From NCBI RefSeq assembly GCF_013113715.1, contig NZ_CP053344.1:682001-746000 (forward strand): a DNA stretch of 64,000 bases, read 5' to 3'. Numbering within the stretch: position 1 is the first letter of the stretch; each line of letters begins with the position of its first letter. Under the pieces are notes generated by a model that saw only the letters and a program-made list of their open reading frames with translations, was not told where the DNA came from and did not search any database. The translations under genes were made by a program, and so were the position numbers. The DNA comes from Herbiconiux sp. SALV-R1 (GTDB lineage: Bacteria; Actinomycetota; Actinomycetes; Actinomycetales; Microbacteriaceae). Below are positions 39,741 to 48,781 of this stretch, piece by piece.

Positions 39741-40028
39741 CTAGGCGGCGGGGCCGGCCGCCGGGTCGTTCGGATGCTCGGCCAGCGCCTGCACCTCGAA
39801 CGCGGCGTGCGGTGCCAGAGGCAGCGACATGAGGGCCGCGTGCAGCTCGGTGGCGTCGGGTGCGCGCCAGAGGCCCCAATTCGCCATGGTGCCCGGGATA
39901 CGCCACAGCCGCACGAGCACGCCCGCGTCGGCGAGTTCACGGGCTCGGTCGGCCTCGGCGACGCGCAGCCGGGCTGCCGGCTCGTCGCCGGCGGGCCAGG
40001 TCACCGTCATGCGCACGAGAAAGTCCAT
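39741..40028 (-). CDS. Muconolactone delta-isomerase-like protein
   Basis: A 95-residue protein matching the small ferredoxin-like muconolactone isomerase family: MDFLVRMTVTWP start, AARLRVAEADRARELADAGVLVRLWRIPG, NWGLWRAPDATELHAALMSLPL. These enzymes move the double bond in muconolactone in the beta-ketoadipate pathway; many homologues are uncharacterised. It is convergent with the enolase-superfamily gene (13-bp gap). No other catechol-pathway genes are nearby, so the true substrate may be a different lactone. Confidence 0.8.
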   Translation of the reverse strand: MDFLVRMTVTWPAGDEPAARLRVAEADRARELADAGVLVRLWRIPGTMANWGLWRAPDATELHAALMSLPLAPHAAFEVQALAEHPNDPAAGPAA

Positions 40029-40191
40029 CGGCGATCCTCCGTTCTCGATGCCGTTTCGCTGCCCCGAGCGTGGCGCGCTTTGTTACGTTCTCGCGTCGAC
40101 GCTTCAAATACTGCAAAAGCGATTTCATTTACTAGCATTCAGCGCCGCCATGGCTCTTTACTGAGTCATCGCCGAAACTGGAGGCCCCTTC

Positions 40192-41475
40192 GTGACAACC
40201 GCACCCACCCATTCGACCGCTCTCGCGGCCAGCGTCGCCGCGCGCCGCGAGGAGTCGCTGGAGTTCCTCAGCGACGTGGTGAAGCTCGAGACGGTGAGCG
40301 GCTTCGAAGACCGCGCCGCCGACGCGTTCACCTCGTGGTTCGAGCAGCGCGGCTGGCCGGTCGAGCGGCAGGTGCTCGCCGACACCGCGGTCGGTGCCAC
40401 CGAGCGCGGACTCGCCGAGCCGCGCATGAGCGAGCGTGCGAACTTCACGGGCTGGTTCGGCCCGCGCACCGGCAAGCCGGTCGTCACGATCAACGCCCAC
40501 TACGACGTGGTGCCCGTGATGTACGAAGAGGACTGGAGCGACGCGCCGTTCGGCGGTGTGCGTCGCGACGGCGCCGTCTTCGGCCGCGGCTCGGTCGACA
40601 ACAAGGGCGGGTGCGTGAGCGCGATGTACGCCCTCCAAGCGCTCGCCGACTCCGGTATCGAGCTCGCGTTCGACCTCGCCGTCGAGCTCATCGCGGGCGA
40701 GGAGACCACCGGCCTCGGCACGATCGCCTCGCTCGAAGCCCTCCCCGAGCGCCTCGCCACCATCGTCATGGAGCCCACCGACGGCGCCGTCGTCCCCGCC
40801 AACTCGGGTGTGCTGTTCTTCACCATCGAGGTCGCCGGCCGCGACGTGCACACCTCGCAGCCGTGGCGCGGCGAAGACGCGCTCGCCAAGCTCGTCTCCC
40901 TCTACGACGCGGTGAACGCTCTCGGCGCCCGTCGCGCCGAGAGCCACCGGCACCCGCTCATGGACCACGTGCCCACCTCGGTGCCCCTCGTCATCGGTGT
41001 GCTCAACGGCGGTGGCTGGCGTGCCGCGGTTCCCGCGCACGCCTCCATGTCGGGCCGCATCGGCGTGCTCCCCGGCGAGTCGCTGCAGGAGGTGCGCGAC
41101 GCCCTCACCGCCACCGTCTCGGAGGCCGCAGCCGGTGATCCGTGGTTGGTCGAGCATCCGCCCACCCTGCGCTGGGACAACGACGGATCGATCGGCTGGG
41201 AGCTGCCGCTCGAGAACGCCCTCGTCACCTCGTTCACCGCGGCGCAGCGGGCGCTCGGCGAGGAGCCGCTCGTGCGCGGGCTCACGGCGGGCTGTGACGC
41301 GGGAGTGCTGCGCGGTGCGGGCATCCCGGCTGTCGTGTTCGGCCCGGGCGACCTCAGCCGCGCCCACAGCGTCGACGAGTACGTGCTCGACGACGAGGTC
41401 GAGCGGGCCACGGCGGTGCTCGCCACCACGCTCGTGGAATTGTCGGCCGCCGTCGAACGAGGAGAGCTGTCATGA
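40192..41475 (+). CDS. M20-family metallopeptidase/amidohydrolase (ArgE/DapE type)
   Basis: A 427-residue protein from GTG 40192 (GGAGG 7 bp upstream). Di-zinc motifs: INAHYDVVP (HxD), GRGSVDNKGG (bridging Asp), IAGEETTG (Glu general base and ligand), MEPTD, and a late AHSVDE His. The lid-domain ligand region DVHTSQPW is also present. Enzymes of this group hydrolyse N-acyl amino acids or small dipeptides; here it heads an import and oxidation operon. The 163 bp upstream hold an AT-rich promoter-like stretch (about 40100-40140). Confidence 0.88.
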   Translation: MTTAPTHSTALAASVAARREESLEFLSDVVKLETVSGFEDRAADAFTSWFEQRGWPVERQVLADTAVGATERGLAEPRMSERANFTGWFGPRTGKPVVTINAHYDVVPVMYEEDWSDAPFGGVRRDGAVFGRGSVDNKGGCVSAMYALQALADSGIELAFDLAVELIAGEETTGLGTIASLEALPERLATIVMEPTDGAVVPANSGVLFFTIEVAGRDVHTSQPWRGEDALAKLVSLYDAVNALGARRAESHRHPLMDHVPTSVPLVIGVLNGGGWRAAVPAHASMSGRIGVLPGESLQEVRDALTATVSEAAAGDPWLVEHPPTLRWDNDGSIGWELPLENALVTSFTAAQRALGEEPLVRGLTAGCDAGVLRGAGIPAVVFGPGDLSRAHSVDEYVLDDEVERATAVLATTLVELSAAVERGELS

Positions 41476-42365
41476 CCGACCACGACCGGATGCCCGCCCG
41501 AGGCGCGCAGAGCTCCGAAGCTACACTGCTGCAGACGCTCACCCGCGGCCTCGACGTGCTCGAACTGGTGGCGACTAGCAACGGCCAGGCCACGGCGAAG
41601 ATGATCGCCAGCACGATCGGCCTCCGATCGAGCACCTGCTACCACCTGCTGCGCACGCTCAAGCAGGCCGGCTACGTGGTGCGCGTGGAGGGCGGCACCT
41701 ACGACGTGGGCCCGCGGGCCGGCGCCCTCGGGCACCACCTCGACACCCGGTTCGGCCCGTCGCCCGAGATCTCGGCACTGCTCAGTCGCCTGCACAACAA
41801 GACGCGCGAGACCGCGTACGTCTGCGGGTGGTACCACGGCAGCATCGTGATGCAGCAGTTCATCGGCGGCACGCATCCGCTCGTCGTGAAGCAGCTCGAG
41901 GTGGGCTACAGCGGCAACATGCACGCCAGGGCCTCCTGCAAGAGCGTGCTCGCACACCTGCCCGAAGACATCGTCGCCGCCATGTTCTCGGGGGTCGAGC
42001 TCGCCGCGCTCACCCCGAAGACGACCACCTCCTACCCCGCGCTCGTGGCGCAGCTCGCCGAAGTGCGGGGCCGCGGCTACGCGATCGACGACGAGGAGTT
42101 CCACGAGGGCGTGTGCTGCGTGTCGTCGGCGTTCTTCGACGCGCAGAACAACCCGGTGGGCTCCTTCACCGTCTCGGTGCCCTCGAACCGCTCGGAGTCG
42201 CTGTTCACCAGCGTGGCGGCCGAGGTGCACGAAGCGGCGTCGCTCGCCACGACGATGCTCCGCTCGGGCCGCCTGGTCGTGAACGAGCAGGCCACCCCCG
42301 CCAGCCGGGAACGCGGGTGGCGCCCGCGCCAGACCCCGTCGATGCGACTGGTGGACCCGTCATGA
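41472..42365 (+). CDS. IclR-family transcriptional regulator
   Basis: A 297-residue IclR protein. Winged helix about 15-85 (LTRGLDVLELVATSNGQATAKMIASTIGL, STCYHLLRTLKQAGYV), then a GAF-like effector domain (VCGWYHGSIVMQQF, VGYSGNMHARASCKSVLAHL, YAIDDEEFHEGVCCVSSAFFD). The double Cys pair in GVCCVSS lies at the usual effector pocket. It overlaps both the peptidase and ABC ATPase genes by 4 bp (ATGA), so the operon's own regulator is made inside the operon, implying feedback control by the imported compound. Confidence 0.9.
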   Translation: MTDHDRMPARGAQSSEATLLQTLTRGLDVLELVATSNGQATAKMIASTIGLRSSTCYHLLRTLKQAGYVVRVEGGTYDVGPRAGALGHHLDTRFGPSPEISALLSRLHNKTRETAYVCGWYHGSIVMQQFIGGTHPLVVKQLEVGYSGNMHARASCKSVLAHLPEDIVAAMFSGVELAALTPKTTTSYPALVAQLAEVRGRGYAIDDEEFHEGVCCVSSAFFDAQNNPVGSFTVSVPSNRSESLFTSVAAEVHEAASLATTMLRSGRLVVNEQATPASRERGWRPRQTPSMRLVDPS

Positions 42366-43867
42366 TGGAACTGCGCGACATCGGCAAGCGCTACGGCAGC
42401 AACCAGGTGCTGCAGGGCATCGACCTCGAACTCGTGCCCGGGCGCTGCATCGGGCTGGTCGGCGAGAACGGAGCCGGCAAGTCGACGCTGCTGTCGATCA
42501 TCTCGGGCAAGACCCCGCAGAGCGACGGAACCCTGCGACTCGACGGCGCGGAGGTGGCCTTCAAGTCGCCCCGCGAGGCGCGGGCGCAGGGCATCGAGAT
42601 CATTCCGCAGGAGCTCGCCTACGTTCCGCACCTGTCGGTGGCCGAGAACCTCATGATGCCGAACTGGCCGCGCGGCCGGTGGGGCGTGACGCAGCGCTGG
42701 CTGCGCAAGGCCGGCGCCGAGGCGGTCGAGCGGCTCGGGCTCTCGATCGACGTGCGGCGCGACATGATCGACCTCTCCCTCGCCGAGCGGCAGCTGGTGG
42801 AGATCGCGAAGGCGCTGCTCGGCGACGCGCGCGTGCTCATCCTCGACGAACCGACCGCCTCGCTGCACGCCAGAGAGACCGAGTTCCTGCTCGAGCGACT
42901 CCGCGCGCTGAAGGCCGCCGGGGTGTCGCTGGTGTACGTCAGCCACCACCTCGACGAGTCGTTCGAGATCAGCGACGAGATCGTCGTGCTGCGCAACGGC
43001 CGGATGGAGGACCGCTCGGCCACCGCAGACACCACCCTCGGGCGCACGGTCAACCTCATGCTGGGCGCCGAGTACGAGGCGCCCGCGACCGAGCAGGCCG
43101 CTTCCTCCGTGCTGCACGAGGTCGCGCTGCGGCTCGAGGGCTGGACCTCGGAGCAGCAGCCCGCCATCGACGACGTGTCGCTCGAGATCAGGACGGGGGA
43201 GATCGTGGGCATCTTCGGGCTCGTCGGCTCGGGGGCGGAGACGGTCGCCCGCGCGCTGGGCGGGCACGAGCGGCGGGTGTCGGGCACGGTGTCTGGACCG
43301 GCGGGGCCTTCGCCGGTACCTGCGTCTCCCATCCGAGCGCGCGCCCTCGGCATCGCCTACGTGCCCGCCGAGCGCAAGACCGACGGGCTCGCCCTCAACC
43401 AGAGCATCAGCGAGAACATCACCGTGATGGAGCTCGGCCGCTACGCCACCCCGCTCGGCGTGATGAAGGGCCGGGCCCAGCTCGACGGCGCGAAGCGACT
43501 CGCGTCGGAGACGGATGTGCGGTGCACCTCGGTGAGACAGGAGGTCGGTGAGCTGAGCGGCGGCAACCAGCAGAAGGTGCTGCTCGCCAGCAGGCTCGCC
43601 GCCGCACCCCGGGTGCTCGTGCTGCACGAGCCCACTCGCGGAGTCGACATCGGCTCGCGCACCCAGATCCACCAGCAGCTCGCCGAGTTCGCCCGGCACG
43701 GAGCCGCAGTGGTGCTCGTCACCTCAGACGTGCAAGAGGCGATCGACGCCACCGACCGGCTCGTCGTCATGCGCGACGGCCGGGTCGTCGACGAGCTCAC
43801 CCACGACCGCAAGACCAAGAGCATCGCACTCGAAACGGCCGCTGGAGGTGCCGTCTCCCATGACTGA
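42362..43867 (+). CDS. Sugar-type ABC transporter ATP-binding protein (RbsA/MglA family, two ATPase domains)
   Basis: A 501-residue fused ATPase. First domain: Walker A GENGAGKST, Q-loop, signature LSLAERQLVEIAKAL, Walker B VLILDEPTA, VSHHLDE. Second domain: degenerate Walker A FGLVGSGAETVA, LSGGNQQKVLLA, VLHEPTRGVDIG, as in carbohydrate-uptake class 2 transporters where only one site is fully active. The signature of the first half has LSLAE instead of LSGGE, a common RbsA-type variation. ATG 42362 overlaps the IclR stop; ATG 42365 is an alternative. It energises the permease encoded next. Confidence 0.92.
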   Translation: MMELRDIGKRYGSNQVLQGIDLELVPGRCIGLVGENGAGKSTLLSIISGKTPQSDGTLRLDGAEVAFKSPREARAQGIEIIPQELAYVPHLSVAENLMMPNWPRGRWGVTQRWLRKAGAEAVERLGLSIDVRRDMIDLSLAERQLVEIAKALLGDARVLILDEPTASLHARETEFLLERLRALKAAGVSLVYVSHHLDESFEISDEIVVLRNGRMEDRSATADTTLGRTVNLMLGAEYEAPATEQAASSVLHEVALRLEGWTSEQQPAIDDVSLEIRTGEIVGIFGLVGSGAETVARALGGHERRVSGTVSGPAGPSPVPASPIRARALGIAYVPAERKTDGLALNQSISENITVMELGRYATPLGVMKGRAQLDGAKRLASETDVRCTSVRQEVGELSGGNQQKVLLASRLAAAPRVLVLHEPTRGVDIGSRTQIHQQLAEFARHGAAVVLVTSDVQEAIDATDRLVVMRDGRVVDELTHDRKTKSIALETAAGGAVSHD

Positions 43868-44816
43868 TACCCGTTCGTTCTCCCTGTCGCGGCTTCCCGC
43901 CCTGGCCACGGTCGGCATCTTCCTCGTGGTGGTCGTGATCGGCTTCGCGATCTTCGCGCCGAACTTCCTCACGCTGAACAACGCCTCGACCATCGTCATC
44001 ACGGCGAGCGTCATCATGCTCGCCTCGCTCGGGCAGCTGCTGGTCGTCATCTCGGGCGGATTCGACCTCTCCATCGGCGGTGTGCTGCCGCTGTCGGCGG
44101 TGACCTTCGCGAACCTCACCACCGCGGGGGTGCCGATGATCGCGGCGATGGCCGTGTGTCTCGCGGTGGGCATCCTGGTCGGGCTCGTGCACACGTACTT
44201 CATCGTGCATCTGAAGATCAACCCGCTCATCACGACGCTCGCCACGATGTCGATCACCGCGGGGCTCGCGTTCACGCTGGCCAACGGGCAGACGCTCACC
44301 GTTCCCGCCGAAGCCGGCGTGCTCGGAGACCGCGCCATCAGCACGGTGCCGTGGCACGTGTTCCTCATGATCGCCCTGGTGATCGTCATGCACCTGCTGC
44401 TCTCGCACACCGTGCTCGGTCGTCGCATCTACATGGTGGGCGGCAACCCCGAGGCCGCGCGGCTGGCCGGCGTGCGGGTGACCGTGATCGGCGGCAGCGT
44501 GTACGTGTTCTCCGGCTTCTTCGCCGCGATGGCGGGGATCGTCACGGCGAGCCAGCTGCTCGCCGCCTCCGGCGCCATGGGGGCCACCACCACCATGCAG
44601 AGCCTCGCCGCCGTCGTGCTCGGTGGTGCAGCGCTCACCGGTGGCCGCGGCTCGGTGCCGGGCGCCGTCATCGGTGTGCTGCTGCTCGGTGTCATCGCGA
44701 ACGGCATGAGCATCCTGCACGTGCCGAGCTTCTACCAGCAGGTCGTCACCGGGCTCGTGCTCCTCGCCGCCGTGACGCTGAGCCGCATTCAGGAGCGGGC
44801 GCGGCGGGCGGCCTGA
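43860..44816 (+). CDS. Sugar-type ABC transporter permease (RbsC family)
   Basis: A 318-residue membrane protein with about 9-10 transmembrane helices. RbsC-family hallmarks: GQLLVVISGGFDLSIGG, VHTYFIVHLKINPLITTLATM, GRRIYMVGGNPEAARLAGV (the EAA-like coupling loop), and ALTGGRGSVPGAVIGVLLL. It overlaps the ATPase gene by 8 bp. Only one permease gene is present, so it should form a homodimer. Confidence 0.93.
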   Translation: MTDTRSFSLSRLPALATVGIFLVVVVIGFAIFAPNFLTLNNASTIVITASVIMLASLGQLLVVISGGFDLSIGGVLPLSAVTFANLTTAGVPMIAAMAVCLAVGILVGLVHTYFIVHLKINPLITTLATMSITAGLAFTLANGQTLTVPAEAGVLGDRAISTVPWHVFLMIALVIVMHLLLSHTVLGRRIYMVGGNPEAARLAGVRVTVIGGSVYVFSGFFAAMAGIVTASQLLAASGAMGATTTMQSLAAVVLGGAALTGGRGSVPGAVIGVLLLGVIANGMSILHVPSFYQQVVTGLVLLAAVTLSRIQERARRAA

Positions 44817-44872
44817 GCCGTCTGTCTGCGTCGCCACCACCGCATCCGCTCACCACCGCATCCGCCCACCAG

Positions 44873-44929
44873 TCCCGCATCACCCCACCTCTCCCGCATC
44901 ACTCCACCCTTCCCGCATCACCTCATCAC
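44873..44929. repeat. Three tandem 19-bp repeats upstream of the binding-protein gene
   Basis: Units begin TCCCGCATCAC at 44873, 44892 and 44911 (19-bp period, a few differences). They fill the 127-bp gap between permease and substrate-binding protein, preceded by looser CACCGCATCCG repeats from about 44836. All are pyrimidine-rich on the plus strand. They might set differential expression of the binding protein or simply be slippage products. Confidence 0.8.
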
Positions 44930-44943
44930 CCGAAAGGCGCACC

Positions 44944-46098
44944 ATGAAACGACACGCATTCCGTCTCACCGCCGTCTCCGTCATCGCCGTCGCCGGCCTC
45001 GTCACGGCAGGCTGCAGCAGCGGCACCGGCGGAGACTCCGCAGCAACCGACTCGGCACTCGCGAGCGGTGACCTCACCGGCCTCACCTTCGCCTTCGCCA
45101 TCCCGACTTCGGCCGCCGAGGTCTACGTCAACCAGGCCGACACCTTCGTGAAGCAGGCAGAAGAGCTCGGCGCGACAGTCGAGGTCTACGACAACGCCGG
45201 CGACGCCACCACCATGCTGAGCAACGCCGACCTCATGGTGGCCTCCGACCCCGACGTCATCATCGAGTTCCCCTCGGTCGCCGACGCCACCACCCGCGTG
45301 GGCCAGAAGTTCACCGACGCCGGCATCCCGTGCATCGCGGTGAACGTGCCCGTCGAGGGCTGTCCGCTGTTCAACTTCGACCAGCCCTACCTCTCCGGGC
45401 TCGGCGCCGAGGCGATGGCCGCGCAGATGGCCGACCGGGGCTGGGATGCGTCGAACACGACGGTCGTCATCGGCCAGGCCTCCGAGCTCGGTGCTTCGGT
45501 GAACATCGCCGCCACCGCGTTCTACGCGAAGCTCTCGGAGCTCGTGCCCGGCATGACGAAGGTGTCGAGTGAAGACATCCAGCCCACCACCACCGTCATC
45601 ACCCCCGACGAAGGACTGCAGGGCGACCTCGGTCTCACCATCGACTCGGGCTACGACGCCACGCTCCAGGCGCTGCAGACCATCCCGAAAGACCGCAACG
45701 TCGTCATCTACACCGTGAGCGACGACACCACGGTCGGTGTGCTCCGCGCCCTCGACAACCAGGGCCGCACCGAGCAGGCCATGGTCTCGGGCTACGGCGG
45801 AAGCACGGATGCGCTCAAGAACATCCGCGAGGGTGACGTCTGGGTGACCGAGCAGATGGGCTTCTTCGCCTACTGGGGCGAGTTCCTGCTCTCGATGGCC
45901 GCCGCCACCGCGGCCGGCGCCGACATCCCCGAGCTCACCAGCCCGCCGATGGTCATCCTCGAGAAGGACAACGTCGACACCTACTTCGAGGCCGGCACCG
46001 ACACGCTCATCGAGATGCCCGAGCTGCCCGAGAGCTCGACGTACCTCTACGACACCGGCATCCTGCAGAAGTTCGGCAACGTCGCGGGCGCCGAGTGA
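44944..46098 (+). CDS. Sugar-type ABC transporter substrate-binding lipoprotein
   Basis: A 384-residue periplasmic-binding-protein type I (LacI/ribose-binding class). Lipoprotein signal with lipobox VTAGC (Cys about 23), so it is anchored to the outer face of the membrane. The body has LTFAFAIPTSAAEVYVNQADTFVKQAEELG, DPDVIIEFPSVADAT and VSGYGGSTDALKNI, all typical of this class. A disulfide may link the cysteines of IPCIAVNVPVEGCPLF. The ligand is unknown. AAAGG precedes the ATG, after the 19-bp repeats. Confidence 0.9.
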   Translation: MKRHAFRLTAVSVIAVAGLVTAGCSSGTGGDSAATDSALASGDLTGLTFAFAIPTSAAEVYVNQADTFVKQAEELGATVEVYDNAGDATTMLSNADLMVASDPDVIIEFPSVADATTRVGQKFTDAGIPCIAVNVPVEGCPLFNFDQPYLSGLGAEAMAAQMADRGWDASNTTVVIGQASELGASVNIAATAFYAKLSELVPGMTKVSSEDIQPTTTVITPDEGLQGDLGLTIDSGYDATLQALQTIPKDRNVVIYTVSDDTTVGVLRALDNQGRTEQAMVSGYGGSTDALKNIREGDVWVTEQMGFFAYWGEFLLSMAAATAAGADIPELTSPPMVILEKDNVDTYFEAGTDTLIEMPELPESSTYLYDTGILQKFGNVAGAE

Positions 46099-46982
46099 CG
46101 ATGCCCGAGATCACCACCCATCTGGAGGGCCTCGGCTTTCCGGAAGGACCGGTCGAGCTGGTCGACGGGCGCATCGCGTTCGTCGACCTGCGCGACCGCA
46201 ACCTCCGCTACTACGACCCGGTCGGCGGGGGAGTGGAGACCGTCGCCGAGTTCCCCGGTTCGCCGAACGGGCTCAGGCTCGGGCCCGACGGGGCGCTCTA
46301 CGTGGCCAACAACGGCGGGGTGTGGCCGATGCCCGACGGGACGCTGCGGTTCGCCGAGCCGCAGCATCCGGGTGCGGTGCATCGGGTCGACGTCGCCACC
46401 GGGGAGTGGGCGGAGTACATCGTGGGGCTCGACCTCGTCGCCGCCTCCGGTGACTTCGGCGATGGGCCGCTCCGGCCCAACGACCTCGTGTTCGACGCCG
46501 ACGGAACCGTCTACTTCACCGACCCGCGCAACTGGGAGGTCATCCCCGACTTCGAACGGTTCGAGACCGGGCGCATCTACGCGGTGACCCCGGATGGGCG
46601 TGCCCGGGTCGTCGCCACCGCCGACGGCTTCTGCAACGGGCTGGCCTTCCACCCCGACGGGTCGCTGCTCGTCGGGCTCTCCTACGCGAACCGCGTCGTG
46701 CGCTTCGCGCGGCGGCCCGACGGCGGCTTCGACCCGGCCGAGGACTGGGCGGTGCTCGACGAGCACATGGCGCCCGACGGGATGATCATCGCGGGCGACA
46801 GGCTGATCGTCACCGGGAGTCGTGGCGACGAGGTGCAGGTGCTCGACCTCTCCGGGCAGGTGCTCGAGCGGGTGCCGCTCGGTGCGGGGAGCGACCCCAC
46901 GAACGTGTGCGTGGCTCACGGACGCGTCTGGGTGACCCTCGGGTACCCGGGCACGCTCGTGTCGTGGACGTGGGAGGGGTGA
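46095..46982 (+). CDS. SMP-30/gluconolactonase-family lactonase
   Basis: A 295-residue six-bladed propeller. Metal ligands of the family are visible: Glu in LGFPEGPVEL, Asn in LRPNDLVFDADGTVYFTD, a second Asn in FCNGLAFHPDG and Asp in HMAPDGMII. Such enzymes open sugar-acid lactones or related esters. The GTG at 46095 overlaps the binding-protein stop (GTGA); ATG 46101 is an alternative. Its presence in the transporter operon indicates that the imported compound is converted into, or arrives as, a lactone. Confidence 0.88.
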   Translation: MTMPEITTHLEGLGFPEGPVELVDGRIAFVDLRDRNLRYYDPVGGGVETVAEFPGSPNGLRLGPDGALYVANNGGVWPMPDGTLRFAEPQHPGAVHRVDVATGEWAEYIVGLDLVAASGDFGDGPLRPNDLVFDADGTVYFTDPRNWEVIPDFERFETGRIYAVTPDGRARVVATADGFCNGLAFHPDGSLLVGLSYANRVVRFARRPDGGFDPAEDWAVLDEHMAPDGMIIAGDRLIVTGSRGDEVQVLDLSGQVLERVPLGAGSDPTNVCVAHGRVWVTLGYPGTLVSWTWEG

Positions 46983-47845
46983 GCGTGGTGAGGGACTTTC
47001 AGGCCGCCGCTCCCGGCGCGGGGGACGTCGTGGTGGTCACGGGGGCGGCGCGGGGGCTCGGGCGGCACATCGCGCACGTGCTCGCCGGAGGAGGCCTCGG
47101 TCTGCGCGTCGCGGTCGTCGATCTCGATCTGCACTCGTACCGAGCGTTCGAGGGTGAGGCGGCGGCGATGACCGCCGACACCACCGACGAGGAGCTGCGG
47201 CGGGCGGGGCACGACAGCCGCGGGTACGAAGTCGACCTCACCGAGGCGGATGCGGTTCGGGAGACGTTCGCGCGCATCGCGTCCGACTTCGGGGCTCCGG
47301 TTCGCGGGCTGGTCTGCAATGCCGGAGGAGGGTCGGGCTCGCTGCACGGCAACAAGGCGGGCGAGCTCGACCCGGACGCGCTCGCGACCGCGCTGCAACG
47401 CAATCTCGTGACCGCCGTGAACTCCTGCGTGGCGGTGGTTCCCGGAATGCGCCAAGCCGGGGGAGGGTCGATCGTGACGATGTCGTCGATCAACGGGGTG
47501 GCTCCCACCGCCGACGGAGCCTACGCGCACTACGGGGTGAGCAAGGCCGCCGTCGTCATGTACACGAAGTACCTCGCGCGCGACGTCGGGCCGGCGGGCA
47601 TCCGGGCCAACGTGGTCGCGCCGGGGACCGTGCCGACGGAGCGCATCCGAGAGCTGTGGGCCGCGGCCGACACCGCCGCGCCGGATGCCGCCGAGACCGA
47701 CGAGCTGCGCGACCTCGAGCAGATCGCTCTGCGACGACGCCCTTCCCTCGACGAGATCGCCGACGTGGTGCGCTTCCTCCTGACCCCTGCCTCGGCCTTC
47801 ATGACCGGACAGGTGCTCACCGTCGACGGCGGCCGTACACTCTGA
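46979..47845 (+). CDS. Short-chain dehydrogenase/reductase (SDR)
   Basis: A 288-residue classical SDR from GTG 46979, overlapping the SMP-30 stop by GTGA. Motifs: TGAARGLGRH, Asp-rich strand-2 end VAVVDLDLHS (NAD preference), VCNAGGGSGS, SSINGVAPTADGAYAHYGVSKAA (Ser/Tyr/Lys), and FMTGQVLTVDGG. It would oxidise a hydroxyl of the substrate to give the lactone or keto form used by its neighbours. It is the last gene of the operon beginning at 40192. Confidence 0.9.
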   Translation: MSVVRDFQAAAPGAGDVVVVTGAARGLGRHIAHVLAGGGLGLRVAVVDLDLHSYRAFEGEAAAMTADTTDEELRRAGHDSRGYEVDLTEADAVRETFARIASDFGAPVRGLVCNAGGGSGSLHGNKAGELDPDALATALQRNLVTAVNSCVAVVPGMRQAGGGSIVTMSSINGVAPTADGAYAHYGVSKAAVVMYTKYLARDVGPAGIRANVVAPGTVPTERIRELWAAADTAAPDAAETDELRDLEQIALRRRPSLDEIADVVRFLLTPASAFMTGQVLTVDGGRTL

Positions 47846-47890
47846 CCCGCGCGGCGTGGGCCACACGCGCCCCCGGCCGGCGGCCCGAAC

Positions 47891-48691
47891 TCACGCCCCG
47901 ATCAGTTCGGCCTGCGCGTCGAGCACGGTGTCGAGGGCGTCCTCGAGCTCGGCTGCCTCGTCGGCGGAGAGGGTGTTCGAGATATAGGCCTCCACCCACG
48001 CCCACGAGGTGTCGCCGGCGACCCACCAGCGCAGCACCTCGCCGTCGTCGCCCGACTGCGAGCCGCGCACGCCGCGCCACGGGCCGTGCTCCTGGGCGGT
48101 CTGTGTCGAGCCGGGCAGGCAGGCGGCCACTTCGGCGTCGACGAGGGCTACGGCGTCGGCCGGAGTGGCCGGCGGCACGATGTCGTCGGCGTCGGCGACC
48201 TCGGTCGGTCGCGGGATCTCGTCGGGGTCGGGGACGGGCATCACGGCGACGCCCACGATCCCGAGCGAGCGCGCGTCGTCGGTCGCGTCCGACTCCAGAT
48301 CGATCGTGGTGATGGTCTCCTGCACACGCTCGCGGTTGAACCAGTAGGCGTCGACGCGGGCCGCGTCGCACTCGGGGGTCGTGGCGTCGCCCCAGTCGGT
48401 GGAGTTCGTGATGAACGTGAAGCCCGTCGAACGCCAGGCACGCCCGTCGAGCTCGCACAGGGCGGCGGGCGTGACGAACTCGGCATCGCCCGAAGACTGC
48501 CCGGCAGCGGGAGTCTGCGCGGGTTCGCAGGCCGCGTCGGGCATCGCTGACGCGTTCGGTGTGAGTGTCGAGTCGACAGCGGGCGAGCCCGTGCCCGCGC
48601 CCGTGCAGCCGGCGACGACCAGAACCGAGGCGGTGACGGCCACGACGGACGCCAGTTTCGGCAGAGATGCACTTCGCTGATAACTCCCCAT
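47891..48691 (-). CDS. Lipoprotein, unknown function
   Basis: A 266-residue predicted lipoprotein: signal SLPKLASVVAVTASVLVVAGCTG with lipobox VAGC, then a low-complexity Ser/Thr/Ala linker and a globular domain with five or more cysteines (DAACEPA, ALCELDG, TPECDAA, AACLPGS). It contains TGFTFITNSTDWGDA and GDTSWAWVEAYISNTL. Not a family I recognise. It is convergent with the SDR gene and divergent from the DHA2 exporter gene. Confidence 0.78.
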   Translation of the reverse strand: MGSYQRSASLPKLASVVAVTASVLVVAGCTGAGTGSPAVDSTLTPNASAMPDAACEPAQTPAAGQSSGDAEFVTPAALCELDGRAWRSTGFTFITNSTDWGDATTPECDAARVDAYWFNRERVQETITTIDLESDATDDARSLGIVGVAVMPVPDPDEIPRPTEVADADDIVPPATPADAVALVDAEVAACLPGSTQTAQEHGPWRGVRGSQSGDDGEVLRWWVAGDTSWAWVEAYISNTLSADEAAELEDALDTVLDAQAELIGA

Positions 48692-48728
48692 GAGAGCAAG
48701 AATCCCACCGTGTCGCGCAGGGCGGAGA

Positions 48729-48747
48729 TCGCTAAGCTGATTAGCGA
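48729..48747. promoter_or_regulatory. Inverted repeat upstream of the DHA2 exporter
   Basis: TCGCTAA at 48729-48735 and TTAGCGA at 48741-48747 are perfect 7-bp arms around a 5-bp centre, 35 bp before ATG 48782. The size and position fit a TetR or MarR-type operator; no such regulator gene is adjacent. If the GTG at 48710 were the true start, this would instead be coding. Confidence 0.45.
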
Positions 48748-48781
48748 AATCGAAGAGCGCGATCGAGAGAAGGTCGACGGC

